A stretch of DNA of 64,000 bases from Axinella damicornis (lineage: Eukaryota > Porifera > Demospongiae > Axinellida > Axinellidae). The stretch's first letter is position 1, and the number at the start of each line of letters is the position of its first letter. The notes under the pieces are model-generated. The model had not been told where the DNA came from. It did not search any database and was given only the letters and a program-made list of their open reading frames with translations. The translations under genes were made by a program, and so were the position numbers. Location: the NCBI GenBank assembly GCA_963931865.1, contig OZ007514.1, forward strand, positions 10,673,508-10,737,507, given 5' to 3'. Positions 1-12,519 of the stretch are shown piece by piece.

Positions 1-313
1 CGGTTGCAAGAGCATGTGAAACTTCCTACCGAGTTGTGACAATTGTGGTTGCAACCTCCATTGCTGTTGCTGCACTCGTTAACATCTGGAGAGAGAAAGC
101 ATTAACCCATTCCCAGCCATTATAAATAAGGAAAAAATCATGAAAATATACTACTTTTGCTTGGGTGCCTGTAATCTGTAAACGCACCAAGTGTTATATA
201 TCACTGTTCAGGGGATGCCGTAGAATCTTGATGTGTAATCCAAAGTGTAGATACCATACATAATAGTATAGTATATGCGATATAGCATCTATGACTCCAG
301 TACAGTCACATCG

Positions 314-347
<34 letters not shown>

Positions 348-1353
348 ATTGCTGGGAATGGGTTCATTGCTGTGTATAACTCATCCACAGAAACATTCCA
401 GGATCCACCTCCAAGACCATGTGAATACCAGTCAGCTGCTCTCATCATAGCCTCGTTCCCAGGCCTACCCCATTTTCTGTTCTTCGATTTGAGTTGACAA
501 TAGTACACGGAAGCAGAAAAGTGGTGAATTATTGTCAACGCAAACCGATCGCGAAGAACAGAAAGCGCAGGGTAGGCCTGGGAATGAGGCTACTCTTATC
601 ACTAAGAAAGATTTAGCTATTTCCATGGATTCGTTTTCACGAAAGCCTGCAATGTACTCACAAATTGTTACTGTACTTATAATAACTTGTGAGTACATTG
701 AAGGCAGTCAAATATAGCTACTATACTATGCACTTCGTTACCATCACATCTGCGTCCGTCACTGTTGAGACGATACCCAGCCCTACAGGAGCACCTGTAA
801 CTTCCCACTGTGTTGTGACAGTTGTGTTGGCATCCTCCATTGTTGCTTCCACATTCATTGATGTCTAGAGGAAAATTGCAGAGCCGTTAATCCATAAATT
901 ACCAGCTCTCTGCAAAGCATTTTACCTGAGCAAGTGAATCCATTGCCCTGATATCCAGCATTGCAGGAGCAGGTGAAACTCCCGTGAGTGTTCCGACAGG
1001 ATGCACTCGAGTGACATCTACGCTGTGTACATTCATTCACATCTAACATGGATATTATGAAAACAGTTACTACAAGTAGCTGTGTAGAATGAATCTTCTA
1101 TTAAATGAGTTGGCACTACAAATTTTTATCCTAGCTATGTAGCTTGGGCAAGTACTCTTGCATACCTGAAGGGAATATTGTATGGTTATACACTTTAAAA
1201 CTCTATTACCACTCACAGTGAACTTGGAAATGCATACTGTAATAATATTACCTGTTGTACACCGTGAACCAGTCCAGCCAGCCCTACATGAGCAAGAATT
1301 TGGTGACCGGCAGGTGCCTCCATTTGAGCAGGATGTACTCCCCCAGCAAAGGG
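1..1353 (-). CDS. multi-EGF-domain protein, four exons, partial at its 3' end
   Basis: Secreted or membrane-anchored extracellular protein built from EGF-like modules. In transcript order the exons are 1353-1252, 1042-926, 864-742 and 85-1 (running out of the window). The first encodes a plain EGF module with the cores CSNGGTC and [12 protein letters not shown]. The next three encode calcium-binding EGF modules, opening with DVNEC, DINEC and DVNEC. The third has the [16 protein letters not shown] core. The internal exons are 102, 117 and 123 bp, all phase 1 to phase 1, the usual one-module-per-exon design. Donors are GTAATA, GTAAAA and GTAACG; acceptors end in TTCAG, TTAG, CTAG and CCAG. Six cysteines are visible in the complete modules. 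The 5' part, signal peptide and any further domains were not found. Family candidates such as fibrillin-, fibulin- or Notch-like proteins cannot be separated from this fragment. Confidence 0.88.
315..347. repeat. poly(C) homopolymer, 33 bases
   Basis: Uninterrupted run of C in an intron of the EGF gene. Length is as assembled and may not be exact. Confidence 0.95.
448..592. mobile_element. palindromic MITE of the TAGCCTCGTTCCCAGG family
   Basis: Starts TAGCCTCGTTCCCAGGC and ends with the inverted GCCTGGGAATGAGGCTA. Inner sequence is also partly inverted (ttgacaata / ttgtcaac). Flanks are CTCTCATCA and CTCTTATCA, a 9-bp target duplication with one change. It lies in the intron between two EGF exons. 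Confidence 0.85.
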
Positions 1354-1456
1354 CTGAAAGAAATAATTGAAGCTTACTGTATGACATGGCAAACCAATGA
1401 AGGGGTGTCTCTAATTGCTGGACTGGATTTTCCACTGGAGTGTGAATGCAAAGCAA

Positions 1457-1638
1457 ACCATTTACCATATAAGGTAAGGGAGGGGATTTCCAGACACGAC
1501 ACTTCATGTCGCTCTGTTAGCAAATTATACATGCATACCCTACCTTCGAACTGTCCAACGCTGTGCAGTTATTAGCAAAAACTGTTCCTAGAGAGCGAAA
1601 GCTGGGGCTGTGTCTGGAAATCCCCTCCATTACCTTAT
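1457..1638. mobile_element. small inverted-repeat element (MITE-like)
   Basis: Left arm begins ATAAGGTAAGGGAGGGGATT and reads on through TCCAGACAC. The right arm is its inverted copy ending CCATTACCTTAT at 1638. No clear target duplication is visible. Confidence 0.6.
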
Positions 1639-2851
1639 CAATGGAGGGTGTAGACTAGCTGAATTTTGTGGGACTGGACTTGACTGCTGAAAAAAATTTC
1701 TTTCGAGACAGTTCTTATTCACTCGGTTACTTTGCTAAACTTGCTCTATGTCACAGGTATCTTTCCTCAGTCCCTGGAGGGTCAAAGACCACATGCATAT
1801 ATTTCCACCGAAGGGGGATATGGCTGAATCCAAGTGTGATTGAAGCATGCAGGTTTTGGGAATCCATGAGCTGTATCAACTCAATTTCGGCTATTATCAT
1901 CATTCTATGCCTCAATAGGATACCAGTAGAGTTTAGTGAAGGAATTGAACGAATAAATACATCTAGCTCTTCTGCCTTATCCTGAACAAGGTATTTTATA
2001 GCAGTACTACATTCCAGTGGAAAACCCAATTCAGCAACTAGCGGTATTGGAATTAGTGGTTGCCATTCCAATTGTCCTTATTTATCTCAAATCAGCTTCA
2101 GACCTTTGCACTTGCCTATTGCTGGTCTGTTTGGTGCTAACAATGCCATTCTAAATGTCAATTGTTTCATACTCACAACCTAAGCAATCAGCCGAACTGT
2201 GAGGTCTGTCTTTCAATTGCGAGGGAGCCAACTTAGCTTCGCACCCAGGCCCCGCCCCACTGGCCGGGGTACAAGGCTAGGGCCAACTGAGAAGCTATAC
2301 CCATTCAAATCTGAGCTGCTGTGATAATGTACGTTCTGAATCACTGGCAAAGACTAGCAACTGCCTAGTGCTCAGCGGTAGTTACGATTACTATAAGAAT
2401 GCCTAGTAGGGATGGGGAATATTGCTTTGTTTGATGACCAATATGATTATTATGATGATTGTGATTGCTAAAGCAGTGTACTACTATCGTGCATCCCTAT
2501 TTTCTACCATGGCAGCTGGAGCCTCCATATCCTGAGCAACATGCTGAGTAGGAGCTCGCAACACTGGAATATCTGGTGTACGAATCCCGGCTGCAGGTGG
2601 ATAACAAACCGTAATCATATAGACTTCTGGCAACACATGACTGGATACAAATTCAATTAGCTATTGAGCTAAGTGAATCCTTTTATTTAATAAGTTAATG
2701 TATGCACACTTTCTGTGTGTGACTTTTGCACTGCTTTTGGATCAGCTTATTGATGGGTAGTGCCCTTTATTTCGAACATATTGCATCATTATATGACTGC
2801 AATGGTTACCATATAGTAAGAGAAATAACAGTATAGGTGATGGAATCGGAA

Positions 2852-2880
2852 GGGGGGGGGGGGGGGGGGGGGGGGGGGGG
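2852..2880. repeat. poly(G) homopolymer, 29 bases
   Basis: Uninterrupted G run followed by an AGGG-rich tail. Confidence 0.95.
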
Positions 2881-3152
2881 AGGGAGGGAGTAGTCTCACA
2901 TGGCCAGGCTAAACCTGAAGTCAGAAATGACTGCCTAACAGGCTTATGTGAAAACAGCCATACTGACGTAGTGCTGAACAGACTGGTATTAAATTTTTTA
3001 TTTTGTTAGGCACTCGGGGGTGTTACATGCAAGCAATAATGTGTGTTCAGGCAATAGACCAGAACACACACATTCACAGACACTGCATCCCAACTGGGGG
3101 CTGGCTACTCTGACGTGTTTATGTCTGCATGGTGTTCTGGATCTGTGTATGT

Positions 3153-3176
3153 CCCCCCCCTCCCCCCCCCCCCCCC
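3153..3176. repeat. C-rich tract (C8-T-C15)
   Basis: Two C runs separated by one T, followed by a short CA-rich stretch. Confidence 0.9.
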
Positions 3177-4421
3177 AGTACACACACATACACATGCACT
3201 GGTATGTATAATTGACCATGCATATCAGGCATGTACACAAAACTGTAGATGTCAGCATCAACAATGAGTAGTAAGTAGTATTAGTGAAATGTAGTAGTAG
3301 TGGTCTTAGTTGCTGCTTGGTGACTCATTACTTACTGGTATCGTGTTCCGCTGCACCTACCCCAGCCCCAAAAACCACATCCATACGTGTAGCCACTGGA
3401 CCGAGAGCGATATGCAGTGGAAGCGTGTCTTGAATATCTGTACAGAGTTCGTGTGCAATATCTGTTGCAGGGACACATATGAGATGTCAGTAACTGAAGA
3501 TGATTGATATCATGAGGAAAAGATGAAGAGAACCAATTTTGGCAGTTTTGCAGAACTTTCTGGTATAGTACTTTTGTGATGTTTTCGCGACATTGGGAGT
3601 CTTCTTGGTTATGAAAACACTCGAACATGAAAGGTAGTTAGGCTTACATATATTATGTTGACTGAGATTTTGGGAGATTACTCTATGATAGCATCTTGTT
3701 TCTTTTGTCAGCATACCCACACAGTTTGAAAGTGGTTGTGATTGCAATCTAAATTCAATGTATACAACAAGCCGTGTACTAACTAACATGTTGCTATAAT
3801 GAAACCACTTTGCCCATATATATGTACCGCATAGTGCTACTTTACATGTAGTAGCAATATGATGTCTTCTTTCAGGTTTGTTGGCAATGGAACATAGTTA
3901 TACTTCAGTGTGTCCTACGTGGAGGGTGTCTTTTTGGACCTGAAACTATAATACTACACCAAATATGCCGCAAGGGACTAGACCAACCTGAATTCAACCA
4001 ACCTACTGATATTACATTATGAGTTAATATTCATATCATGCATGCTATGCACCATTGGAGACAGTCACAGTTCACAAACTAGTAATTATGCTCATATACA
4101 TACTCTATACTTTGAACTGATCAGAAAAACTTTCCCTTTTGCAGAAAGTATGGCAATTTGTAGAACTATGAATATTTTACACCCTCCACCGCTCATTCAG
4201 CAGGTTTTGGTATTCACCACTAACCACTGAGTTGACATTGCGAACTGAGTCTCAGTTCACATTGTGAACCATAGAGGACACCTCTCCGTGCAAAGCCCTG
4301 AATTCTCTTGACCGTAATGGTTCGCGAAGTTTACCTAGATTGTTCAAGGCAGGCCATCACTTGAATATATTATTAGCATGGAATAGAAGAAGACATCAGT
4401 CCTACTTTGCTTCTTTCTAAG

Positions 4422-4560
4422 GCTGAAGTACTACATGGCTGAAGTACTACATGGTACATTACCTGAGATTAAGAACTTTAACATTCCACCAATTGTAGCT
4501 ATACCACCAGAAGATTTGTTACTTTACCTGAGATTAAGAACTTTAACATTCCACCAATTG
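4422..4560. repeat. two local direct duplications
   Basis: The 16-mer GGCTGAAGTACTACAT is tandemly doubled near 4422-4453. A 37-bp block starting TTACCTGAGATTAAGAAC occurs near 4460 and again near 4523. Confidence 0.8.
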
Positions 4561-6813
4561 ATTACTTAGGAACTTCACTTACGTCACAGGTGGTTATATT
4601 TAGCAACATTACTTAGGCTACAGATAGTTTATGAGTAACAATACCATTATGTTGTGTACTATAGTACTTACTATTCTGCTGTGGATGCACTTCCTGTAAT
4701 CTATCAAAACATTTCTCATGAGAACACAAGCCAGTTTTACTGACATAGCAGAATGTTATCTGTTAGTTGTTATAAGCAGAGTATTAGGTACTTTTGAGCA
4801 TGACTGTGTAAACTGCATGCGCCATTACTCAAGGTCCAACATGTAGTGGAATTGCTGAGCTAGTATTAGCTGATGTCAGTAAGCCGCAGTACAAGGAGAC
4901 TAGTTGGTTTAATGCGTTGTAGGATGATTTGTGTAGTGTTTATTACAATTTCCAAATAGGAAAGTTCGTATACAACTCTTTCAATGAAGAGACCGGTCTA
5001 CCCAGCTATAGCCGCAGCCAATTGCAACTATCTCTTTACCAACCAGTGACTGCAATGCCGTCATGCATGAGCTCCCATATAAGCCCATAAGAATTTATAT
5101 GGGGAATTTATAACTAGGTGTTTAATGCCTTATAATAATGCAGGGATTTTGCTTCCTTAAAATTGTTGATAGCCAGTTCTCATGCTATGAAATTGACCTT
5201 CACTCCTTCAGTGTGCACGTGGAACTGTGCACACTACATGTAGTTAATGGTGAGATCAGAATACTCATACATACGAATGGGATTATACTTACATATAGCT
5301 ATAGTTACACCCATAATATGCTATCTGAACATTGATATGATACGAATGTTGAATGTAAAAGTGCTGAATGCAAAGATTAGGATTGTTTTTCACTTCAGTG
5401 CACATTATTTTACCATCTATCATCCTTTCATTGTACACAGACGGACTGTAGGAAGTGGCAAGCCTATACACTAACCTTGATAGCTGTTAGCTACTGGGTT
5501 TACCTGTCATCTAATTATCTAGAATGTCATAATTAACGTTCTTTTCACAATTTCATATTTGCTCATCGCTTCAAATGATTACAGTGCCTTTCTCCACACT
5601 ATTTTGCATGCAATAAGCTCCCCTCCAATCTCTTAAGCATTCTGTGGTGTGTATTTGTGTCATTTGCCTGTATACATATGTACATGCAAAAGACCTACAA
5701 GTAGTTTGCCTTCATGTGAATTCGATAATGCTGGTCCAGCAGTTTGTTGGTAAACAATACCATAATTTGGCATCCTCAATGTGAACTGATGCTAACATGG
5801 AGGATGGTATTCACTCTGTAAAGCAGGGACTCTGTGTGGTACAATATTTGCTGAATTAATATACCTGCAATGTATACATTTATGTCACACATGTACAGCT
5901 GCACATTACATACAACTCCACTTCCAACATTAACAAGATTACTCATGTACCTACTGCAGATTGCTAACACTGGTGTAACCAATCACTGCATAAGAGATCA
6001 TGTTTTGAACCAACTAATCTCTATAGCTTTGCACCTCCATTAAAACTGATACATGGTAGATCTCACATTAGGTGACTTGTGGCTCCAACTTACTGTCCCT
6101 TCACATGTTGCACCAATAACAATAATGCTGCAGCCAAAGCTACCACACAGACACAGGACCTGAGGGCAGCTGCCATGACTAGACACAATCTGACTGTTAG
6201 TGTACTATAGCTAGCTGTAGTTAATGGCATTCCATTCTGATCCCATACTGATTCCACTGAAGTGCTTCCTGTTGTGTGTCTAAATAATTGTACCAGAAGT
6301 ATTCATGGTTGTCCCCTAATTGTGCAGCAAACAAAGTGAATTCACAACTGAACCACTAAACCTCATCGGCCATAGCCTATCAAATAAAGCAAAGGCAACA
6401 GTTGTTTGTACTATTCCCATATCACATTGTACAACAGCTAGGATGGATCCAAGCACAACAGTTGTAATTTGATCTGCAAGACGAAAGACAGTAATTTGGT
6501 TTCAAACCTGCCACTGTACAATCATTGATATTAAGCTAAAACTTTACATCTAAACATTGTACCTTTGTTGGACAGTACAATTAAAAGCAGAATTAAAATT
6601 CCCCAAGGTTAGCTGTGCTGCTATCAAACCACTGAATGTTTTTTTTCTCGCAATCTCTCTCCACAATACTAAAATTTAATTTATCTAGCTAGATATAGTA
6701 CACTGCTGTGTACTCTGATAAGAAAAAGGCAATGTTATGTTCTTTAACCTCCCTCTCTGGCAATGCAGAAAGGGTACAGCAAGTTTTTGTAACTATGGAG
6801 ACGAATCTTATCC

Positions 6814-6856
6814 TGTCTCATTCCCAGATCGGCATGGATTGTCTGGGAATGAGACA
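6814..6856. mobile_element. 43-bp palindromic micro-element, TAGCCTCG-family relative
   Basis: TGTCTCATTCCCAGA at the left is mirrored by TCTGGGAATGAGACA at the right around a 13-bp centre. The ends differ slightly from the main family. Confidence 0.6.
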
Positions 6857-7911
6857 TAACTTATTTGGACTTGTTCCAAGCTGTTCTGACAAGCAATACA
6901 ATGTATCCACAGTGCTGCCATGAAGGACTGTACCTCATGCACACATCCTGCAGCTGTTTGCGTGCCATAGAAAATTCCGGTGCACATGGCTATCCTTTGG
7001 GGATGTTGCTGGACTGGAGCAGGCCAAACAGGCACTTCGAGAGGCATGCAATCGTTCTTCCCTCCAAATATATCCTCATCTGTTCATGAGCGGCAGAAAA
7101 CCTTGGAAGAGGGTATTGCTGTATGCATGTGCTATGTGCTATCATGTGAGCTCCCAGATAGTTCAATTTTATTGACTCCTACTACATTCTCTCCCAGGTA
7201 TGTCTGCGTGAGGTGTGTGTCGACGACTTCAACTCTGCATTAGAGCGCAGCTGCAAGACAATTGGACCATAGGTGTGAAGAATTTACAACTTGGATGAAT
7301 TTACAAGCTTGTTTGAAACACATGCATGTTTGCTGAAGATTCTGACTTCACACAGGGAACTTAGTTATGCCACTGTCATTAATTCCTTATTGTTGGGTTC
7401 AAATTCATGCCATCTATTAGTGCACATCCCATGACTAAATGAATAATTCATTGTGAGTGGGTAACTACTAACATCCCCTTCGGCTTTTTTGGCTCATTGA
7501 TTTTTGGCACCTTGCTGTAGTCAATCAATGGCGTCTTGGAAAAACGACGATAAACGGATATAGGTGCGCACTAAAAGGACTACCATGAGAAAGGTTTCAA
7601 ATTTTAATCTCTTGCATGATTGTTTCACGCTCCTTCCCTTCCTTCCACTCTTCATGTCATTATGTGCTCCTGCGTGTAGTGGTTAGGGGGTAGTGCGTGT
7701 CACAACTTGTACAATCCCATATCTATCTGATGGGTCACCAGTGTGTCTAATCAAAGCGATCAGCAATCCACATTGCATTAAATATATCTTTCTGAATAAT
7801 CATTCTTAATTAACTTAAAAGTGATGCAATCACCAAAACCATCTTAAAAGTGAAACCATTTTAGTTAACACTGTGAAGTAATACAAAACTATCACACGAA
7901 ATACAACGGTA

Positions 7912-8497
7912 TTAGTGCTCACTAAGTGCGTTCTCAAGGTCTCTCGCTAGCATGACAAAGTCACAGTCTCTGAGACACTTGATGAGGGTGGCCCAGCTCA
8001 CAGGCTGCCGGGTCCCTTCTGCTCCACTCACCCACCGATACAGGACCTCCACACACGCCGCAGTACAGTCCTTGGCGTCACGTTCAACAGTCCTGACCAC
8101 TGCAGGAGAGAATCGCAGGGTGTAGGCCAGCTGCTCCCATTCTGCAGCCACTCCTTCGACAACTTTGACTGTCCTCCCCTCCTTGCCTTCCAGTTTCATC
8201 AGCTGGTAGACCTCAGGACGTTCAGCTGCAGAAGAAATACGTATAACTTGCATTTAATAAGAGTTGAGTAACATTATCAGAGAACGCGGTAGCGTTCTCT
8301 ATTTAGGGATGGCTAAGGAAACTTCAAAATACCATACTGATGCACCAGCAGGAAAACGGCCAAAGAAGCTACTACCCCCCAAACCAAGCATGCAGACAGA
8401 ATGATACTGCCTAGCAGTTCACAAAAACACTCGCAAACGTACCTGAGAGTACGCGGGAGTCGAGAAATAAGTCGCCGGAAAATTCCGATTTCGTCAT
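7912..8497 (-). CDS. small Death-domain protein, two exons
   Basis: Predicted intracellular adaptor of about 122 residues. Exon 1 is 8497-8443 and starts MTKSEFSGDLFLDS; an in-frame ATG at 8524 would add nine residues, mostly Lys and Arg. Its donor is CTCAG/GTACGT in phase 1. Exon 2 is 8225-7912 with acceptor TTCTGCAG, also phase 1, ending in TAA. Joining the exons in any other frame gives an immediate stop. Residues about 45-122 form a Death domain: AAEWEQLAYTLRFSPAVV, the helix with CVEVLYRWVSG, then PVSWATLIKCLRD and a closing helix LARDLENALSEH. These are the typical W..LA..L, WL.G and W..L...L positions. No kinase, ZU5 or CARD partner is attached. Death-fold proteins recruit partners by homotypic contacts; the partner here is unknown. 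The intron is 217 bp and carries a dispersed repeat. Confidence 0.78.
8281..8372 (+). repeat. dispersed repeat copy inside the Death-gene intron
   Basis: A block from AGAGAACGCGGTAGCG through GCAGGAAAACGGCC recurs inverted and diverged at about 12715-12800. The first 22 bases form a small hairpin. This indicates a transposed or duplicated fragment. Confidence 0.6.
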
Positions 8498-9670
8498 CTT
8501 TCTTTCTTTCTTCTTCTTTCTCATTGACTAGCATAGCTGGACAACAAAAGCATTTCCTGAGCCAGTTCACTCACAGAACAACATAGCTTTCGTCGTAGTA
8601 GCTCCTTTCGGCCCTTTTCACTACATACTGGCAAGAACGGCACTGCTGGCTAGCTACGATTCTGTGAATTGCTAGCACGAAGCCATTTTGATGCAACCAG
8701 AGGTCACACGTGCCAAATGCGCATGCACAGTTCACATGCAAACGCACGTTGCATTCTTTTTTACAGCATTTTGGGCGCTTGCTGATCAACTGAATCCTTG
8801 TGAATCCATCATCTGGTGCCTCACTACCGCTGCGAGGAATTTCTACCAACCAAGATCTATCGTGACTATGCCATCATGGAGGCGTGGCTTTCTTTTCATG
8901 ACGTAACTACAGTGTGGAACATGTATATACCAATACTGTGAGTGAGGCTACAGTTTTGGAATACTCATATTATTAGTGGAAATAGAATGAAGCATCAAAG
9001 CCTGCTCAGTGCCCAGCAGAAGGTTCACATCCATCAAGGCATTAATAAAATCTGACATCAGGAAAGTTACGCATTCCATGTGCTCAAAAAAACCTCACGA
9101 ACTAGAAACAAAAATTTTTCTTACATAAATTACAAACGATTTAGTGATGGCCACCCCGATCGACTCCCGAAAAAGCAGACAAACAAGGAATGCCATTAAC
9201 CACCTCAGTCCCATGCCATCCCTAAATTCTACATTATTCAATGGGATCATGGGGTCACGTAACAAAGCTGATTACTTAAGTCGGGGTAGGGTCATGACAG
9301 GCTTCCTATGTATATGGCGACAAATGTGTTGCTACTAAAAACTCGCATACACAGAGGAACGTGTAAATTTCCTGTGCAGTACCGCATTCCTGTTTTCTGG
9401 CTTTCAGGCACACAAAATGATGAGCGCTGAGTCCAGTCCACCAAATAGAGACAGCCTAAGTCTCTCCATATGCGTAGGTGCAAGAACTCAGTAGTACCCT
9501 TGCAACAGAAACTTAAGTTATGAAACTCGTGCAACATTATCGCTATCTTCAATCATAATACCGTAGTCTCCTGCTAATACTCCCTCCCCCTTCTTTTTGC
9601 CCAAGTTCCTGCACTGGGTAGTTTGAGTTGTTTTAATGCCCCTTGGTGAGTGTCTTCTGGAATATCTAAA

Positions 9671-9930
9671 CTACACGTGTGCAACTTCAGATCGTCTCTC
9701 AGAGTCACCATTGATGTCAAAGATACTAATCATCTCGCTGCCACCGTTCTGCAGGAAATACCAGGAAATGTCACATGGGACATGACCGACAGTATTGCTG
9801 TTCTTGAGGATGGCTACAGCAAAGTCGTCGTGAATGTTATGGCCCTCATGTTGAAGTGGCAGCTCTTCTCGCCAATGTAGGGAGACCACGTATGATGACC
9901 ACGACCAGAACTGGCAATCGTTTGTAACTG
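9671..9930 (-). pseudogene. HIRAN-like domain fragment
   Basis: A minus-strand frame reads SLHWREELPLQHEGHNIHDD, FAVAILKNSNTVGHVPCDIS, WYFLQNGG. The order GE-L-N-HD-FAV..., then GHVP..IS..., matches a HIRAN-like module I recall from many uncharacterised invertebrate proteins. In those the segment after GG usually continues through basic residues into a GL.VPC motif. Here the frame stops (TAG at 9671) before that point, so the copy looks truncated. The 5' boundary is not defined; a possible acceptor lies just upstream. A DNA- or mobile-element-related role is known for HIRAN in helicases, but nothing here proves it for this copy. Confidence 0.5.
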
Positions 9931-10063
9931 TAAACATCAACCTTGGCAGTGTCATAATAGTTTGTGTACATAGCAAAACTTTTTGAGGGGGCGTATAGTC
10001 AACTACTTGCATGTTAGATAATACGTCCCCTCCCCACTTTGGGCTGGATGTAGTATACAAAAT

Positions 10064-10098
<35 letters not shown>
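10064..10098. repeat. poly(G) homopolymer, 35 bases
   Basis: Uninterrupted G run in the assembly between the HIRAN-like fragment and the next exon. Confidence 0.95.
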
Positions 10099-10192
10099 CG
10101 GCGTATTAACAGGAGATTACGGTAGTATAATGATGGGGTAGTTCATGCACGCACACATAACCCACACACACATGACCCCATCTCACACATAC

Positions 10193-10933
10193 CAGATGCA
10201 TTTTTCCCTCCTGCTGTTTGGTGTTGTGCAGCTGCCATACAAGATGATGGCTGCTCTTCTTCAAAGGCATAGTAGACCATGAGGTCCCCCCTGTTGTCCC
10301 TGTGAGAATAGTCACGCTTTTGTCGCTCAACGGTGAAGTGTTCGGACAGTTCTCTGACATGCCGAAGGTCAGTGTGACTGGGAGAAGGAGGAGAGGAGGA
10401 AGGACCATGTTGCCAATGCATAAATGAGATAGTAATCACAGTACAGTATACAAGAAAGCAAAAAGGTTCTCCGAAAACTAAAAGGTTAACTTTAGTGCTG
10501 AGCTATCATATTCACCTCTTAAACAAGTGAGTCTTTAAAAGACTTGATGTGTCTCGGCACGACTTGGTATCAGCTCAGAATCATGCATGCAGAGGACATG
10601 AAGCTGTTTAACCCTTTATGACCGCACAATCTGTTAGCTATGAGACTTTCAGCTTAAGTCAGCGTCAATATCCTTGGAGGTTCTGTGTGAGCACAAAGGG
10701 TGGGTCAGGGGGAGGTGGGAATGTTCACCCAAAGGGTGAAAGCAGCATGGTTGTGTCTGGGCTTGATGTTTAGTCAGAGCCAGGTGTGCTCTTTCGTGGA
10801 CTACAGTACTGTGAAACACAATGTACTCATCCCACCTTTTGATCAGGTCGGGGGAATACTTGTCCAAGAGGGTTAGTTCACACTTCCGACCTTCAAGGAG
10901 CATGTCTTGGCTGCATCGGAGGTGGTGGTTGAC
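10193..10933 (-). CDS. unrecognised gene, three phase-linked exons
   Basis: Exons in transcript order are 10933-10729, 10573-10516 and 10377-10193. The first acceptor is TCCTCTCCAG (phase 0). Its donor TTTGG/GTGAAC is phase 1, joining acceptor TTCTGAG. The next donor AAGAG/GTGAAT is phase 2, joining CTTCTCCCAG, and the last donor is TCTG/GTATGT in phase 1. The joined product is hydrophilic and open throughout: it includes LLDKYSPDLIKRWDEYI, SCRDTSSLLKTHLFK, LRHVRELSEHFTVERQKRDY and MVYYAFEEEQPSSC. I do not recognise the family. Both ends are missing, and the middle 58-bp exon is the weakest part of the model. An alternative is a terminal exon reading through to the TGA at 10649. Confidence 0.5.
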
Positions 10934-11562
10934 CTGGAGAGGAATAGGAAAGGAACAGTTGATGGTTGTTGCTCTTAAACAGGAAACAATCATCAGTCCA
11001 ATAAGGGATTTTAATGTACGTAGGATGTTACTGTACAGCAATCTCCGAACCAAGTTGATGGATAAATGGGCAACATCAGCAATTCAACAAAATTTGCATC
11101 AAACTGCTCTCTCTGCTTGAATATGCCCTAACGCTCAATTTTCAGGTATTCTGCTAAACTGAAAATTTTGACGAAAATAGGTGGGGCCTATAATGCCAAA
11201 AGGTCAAGCACCTTGGCTAGGAACCTATTGGATGCCATTCATTTTCCAGGTTGCCCTTCAGGCACTTCAGTGGCCCCACAAACATTCCAATAAGCTCCTT
11301 TTTTACCTAAGCCTTGGAGGATTTCTTCAAAGTACTGTGCAGCCACATTAGAGTGCCGATTTAACACCCGCTAACCACATCAAAGTGACACACCTCCTTA
11401 TCGACTCCAGTTGCCGCCATGGGAAGGTGTAAATAACTCTCAATAACTGCATGTGAGTGACATCATCTCCTTAATTAAAGTTGCATGATTTCGCCGATGT
11501 TAAGTGTCTTAGGGACTTAATTTGGGCATCAGTGAAGATTTTCATGTTGTGGTTATGTAAAA

Positions 11563-11694
11563 ACCTGCCTCATTCCCTCCCGCTCTGACTTTAGCTGCAT
11601 GCATGACCTTTGAACTGCACGCTGACAGGTGGTTCAAAGGTCATGCATGTGTAAATGTAAAAGTGGAGAGGGAGACAGCCTGGGAATGAGGCTA
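11563..11694. mobile_element. TAGCCTCG-family inverted-repeat element, degenerate
   Basis: Left CCTCATTCCCTCCCGCTCT is mirrored by AGAGGGAGAC and CTGGGAATGAGG at the right. An inner pair TGCATGACCTTTGAAC / GTTCAAAGGTCATGCA forms the stem. Confidence 0.6.
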
Positions 11695-11871
11695 GCACAA
11701 ACCAGGAGGGAGATCTTGATGGTCAATATATATTAATTATGTATGTAATTGGGCTGATCCTGAGGAAGCCCCCCACATAAACATGAAGCATCGTCATTTG
11801 GGAAAATTTGTGGTTAAAGTATTTTCATAGGCCTATAGACAGCTACGAAAATGGAACTCATGAAAATATTT

Positions 11872-12519
11872 GTGACCCGCTGAGCGAAAACCCGGCACAT
11901 CCCGCATTTTGAAAAAATTGAGTTAACACCGGAAATCATAACAGCTACCTTTCATCTTGCCGTAGAGCAAAATTCAAAGCGATCGGTTATCCAGTTGCCG
12001 AGATACAGCTCGAAACGCACGCGGAATACGCAAAACTACTTTCCGTGTAAATGCAATTTTCGACGTTGCTATGGTATGTGATTATTTTCCGTATACTATC
12101 CGTGTTACGTGTCGTCCATTGTTAAGTAGCTGGACGCGTTTAGTTCGTGCTGAAGCTAGCTAGCCGTGTTTTTCGCGACTCATCCGGTAGATAGCTAGGT
12201 CAGACGGAGTGAAAATGGACAGAATAAACCAGAGTACAGCGTGAAATGGCACCATTTGTGGTAAGTAGTTCGTTCTGTGTGCGTAGCAACGCCTTCCGTA
12301 TACTAATTTATGCACGACAATATAGCTTGAGTTCGGGCTTATAACGCCGGAATGCAAGTAGATCCAGGCTTTATACTCTGATATCTTGTAGTCCATGGGT
12401 CTGCTGACCCGTTGCTGTAATAACCGCGCTTTCGCCGAAATGTTGCTTTGTGACTATAATTGCCTCTAACACGAAATCAATAATTGCGGGATGTGCCGGG
12501 TTATCCCTCAGCGGGTCAC
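11872..12519. mobile_element. 648-bp MITE with long terminal inverted repeats
   Basis: Left end GTGACCCGCTGAGCGAAAAC, continuing CCGGCACATCCCGCA, is matched in inverted orientation at the right end with only a few differences over about 36 bp. ATTT directly abuts both ends, so a 4-bp target duplication is possible. The interior has no long frame, so it is non-autonomous. Confidence 0.8.

Larger units (their letters stand above)
1640..7900. other. gene-poor stretch with scattered repeats
   Basis: I see no frame here with convincing domain content or paired splice signals; open frames are short and compositionally like intergenic DNA. It holds a G29 run, a C-rich run, a partial copy of a dispersed repeat at about 3519-3640, a local 37-bp duplication at 4460-4560 and a small palindrome at 6814-6856. 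The 5' exons of the EGF gene could still lie here unrecognised. Confidence 0.5.

Noticed and set aside
8313..8570. Minus-strand frame with a hydrophobic segment that could be a membrane protein
   Set aside because: The hydrophobic part lies in the intron of the Death-domain gene; the phase-consistent splice uses a different frame.
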